The notes under the pieces are model-generated. The model was not told the origin of the DNA. It did no database searches and saw only the letters and a program-made list of their open reading frames with translations. From NCBI RefSeq assembly GCF_028607085.1, contig NZ_CP117411.1, positions 2,294,001 to 2,358,000 of the forward strand: a DNA stretch of 64,000 nucleotides, read 5' to 3'. The position numbers were made by a program, and so were the translations under genes. This document shows positions 63,454 to 64,000 of the stretch, piece by piece. The stretch comes from Sphingomonas naphthae (GTDB taxonomy: Bacteria > Pseudomonadota > Alphaproteobacteria > Sphingomonadales > Sphingomonadaceae). Numbering within the stretch: the stretch's first letter is position 1; the number at the start of each line of letters is the position of its first letter.

Positions 63454-64000
63454 CGCGACGCGACCTGATCGGCGACACGCACCGCCTCGCCCGGATGGAG
63501 CAGATGTGCGCCCAAGGCCACGAAGCGCTCGCCGGGGCGCAGGCCGCCGGTGACGGTCGCGGCTTCCTCACCGATTCGGGCCACCCGCACGGGGCGCCAG
63601 TCGACCTTAGCGGGCTTGCCCGATACCACCCACACGCCCGGCCCCTTGCCGGTATCCAAGAGCGCCGAAAGCGGCACCTCCAGCGCCGTGCCCGCGTTGG
63701 CGGACGGCAGGCTTATGGTGACGGTGGCGCCCAGCGGTGCGCCGGCCGCAGCCCCCTCCAGCACGTAGCGCGCTTCATAGGTGCGGGTCAGCGGATCGGC
63801 GGCGTTCGAAAGCTGACGCAGCCGCGCCGTGCCCGGGTGTGGCGCGTTGAAGACGGCCGCGGCGGCCGTCGATCCGATCGCGGGGCGGATCGTCTCGGGC
63901 AGGCCGATCGTCGCCTCTCGTGGGCCGGAGCGGGCGAGGCGGACCACGGTCTGCCCAGCCGTCACCACCTGCCCCGGCTCGGCCAGGGTCTCGACGACGA
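63450..64000 (-). CDS. RND efflux membrane-fusion protein (pump 2), N-terminus off the right edge
   Basis: The visible C-terminal ~183 residues read from LAEPGQVVTAGQTVVRLARS, the lipoyl-domain exit, through the beta-barrel (YVLEGAAAGAPLGATVTI) to the membrane-proximal domain (GLRPGERFVALGAHLLHPGE). It is the adaptor for the RND permease whose gene overlaps by 4 bp. The signal peptide and coiled coil are outside the window. Confidence 0.9.
   Translation of the reverse strand, partial: VVETLAEPGQVVTAGQTVVRLARSGPREATIGLPETIRPAIGSTAAAAVFNAPHPGTARLRQLSNAADPLTRTYEARYVLEGAAAGAPLGATVTISLPSANAGTALEVPLSALLDTGKGPGVWVVSGKPAKVDWRPVRVARIGEEAATVTGGLRPGERFVALGAHLLHPGEAVRVADQVASR

Noticed and set aside
60610-63468. 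About 950-codon plus-strand open frame opposite RND pump 2
   Set aside because: Same antisense artefact; no domain pattern, and the minus strand is a complete RND permease.

Overview
The window is about 64 kb of GC-rich DNA with the look of an alphaproteobacterium of the order Sphingomonadales. The basis is indirect: two TonB-dependent receptors, an ECF sigma/FecR/receptor triplet, several CoA-dependent catabolic operons, and sphingomonad-like codon and protein style. No rRNA, tRNA or CRISPR array was seen, so the placement is an inference.

Positions 1-39181 form a dense catabolic region. It holds a Rieske oxygenase with its ferredoxin, three class III CoA-transferases, four crotonase-fold proteins, five acyl-CoA dehydrogenases (ACADs), a MaoC-type hydratase, three SDRs, two MDR oxidoreductases, two flavin monooxygenases and a flavoprotein dehydrogenase. 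It also holds an MFS transporter, a TonB receptor and an LvaA/LvaB-like pair that in levulinate catabolism phosphorylates hydroxyacyl-CoA. It ends with the 2-hydroxypentadienoate lower pathway (mhpD, mhpF, mhpE) beside an IclR regulator. Together these suggest uptake, CoA activation by transfer, beta-oxidation-like shortening and ring opening of a hydrophobic, probably cyclic (terpenoid, steroid-like or aromatic) acid. The substrate cannot be named from sequence. No acyl-CoA ligase, thiolase or extradiol dioxygenase is present. Regulators are GntR/FadR, IclR, two TetR and two LysR proteins. Four promoter regions carry nearly identical copies of an 11-mer, TGGTAGGACCA, of the FadR-subfamily operator type. 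The GntR protein at 32631-33371 is the natural candidate to bind them.

At 39200-40113 the catabolic region is cut by an IS6-family element, which abuts the last 25 codons of a cytochrome P450 gene. From 40207 to 54442 lies a block of different character. It contains a TolC/MFP/RND efflux operon with a perfect palindrome in front of it. Next come a leftward operon (polysaccharide deacetylase, membrane protein, DUF2141 protein, glycosyltransferase) and a divergent rightward operon (ECF sigma, FecR, STN-type TonB receptor, glycosyltransferase). The receptor has no ATG, GTG or TTG that would include its signal peptide, and seems to start at ATT. A decayed second IS6 copy and a damaged IS3-family element close the block at 54615-56303.

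After the IS3 element come a multi-PAS hybrid histidine kinase whose start lies within 80 bp of the insertion, about 300 bp with no gene, an SDR, and a second RND efflux pump whose membrane-fusion subunit runs off the right edge.
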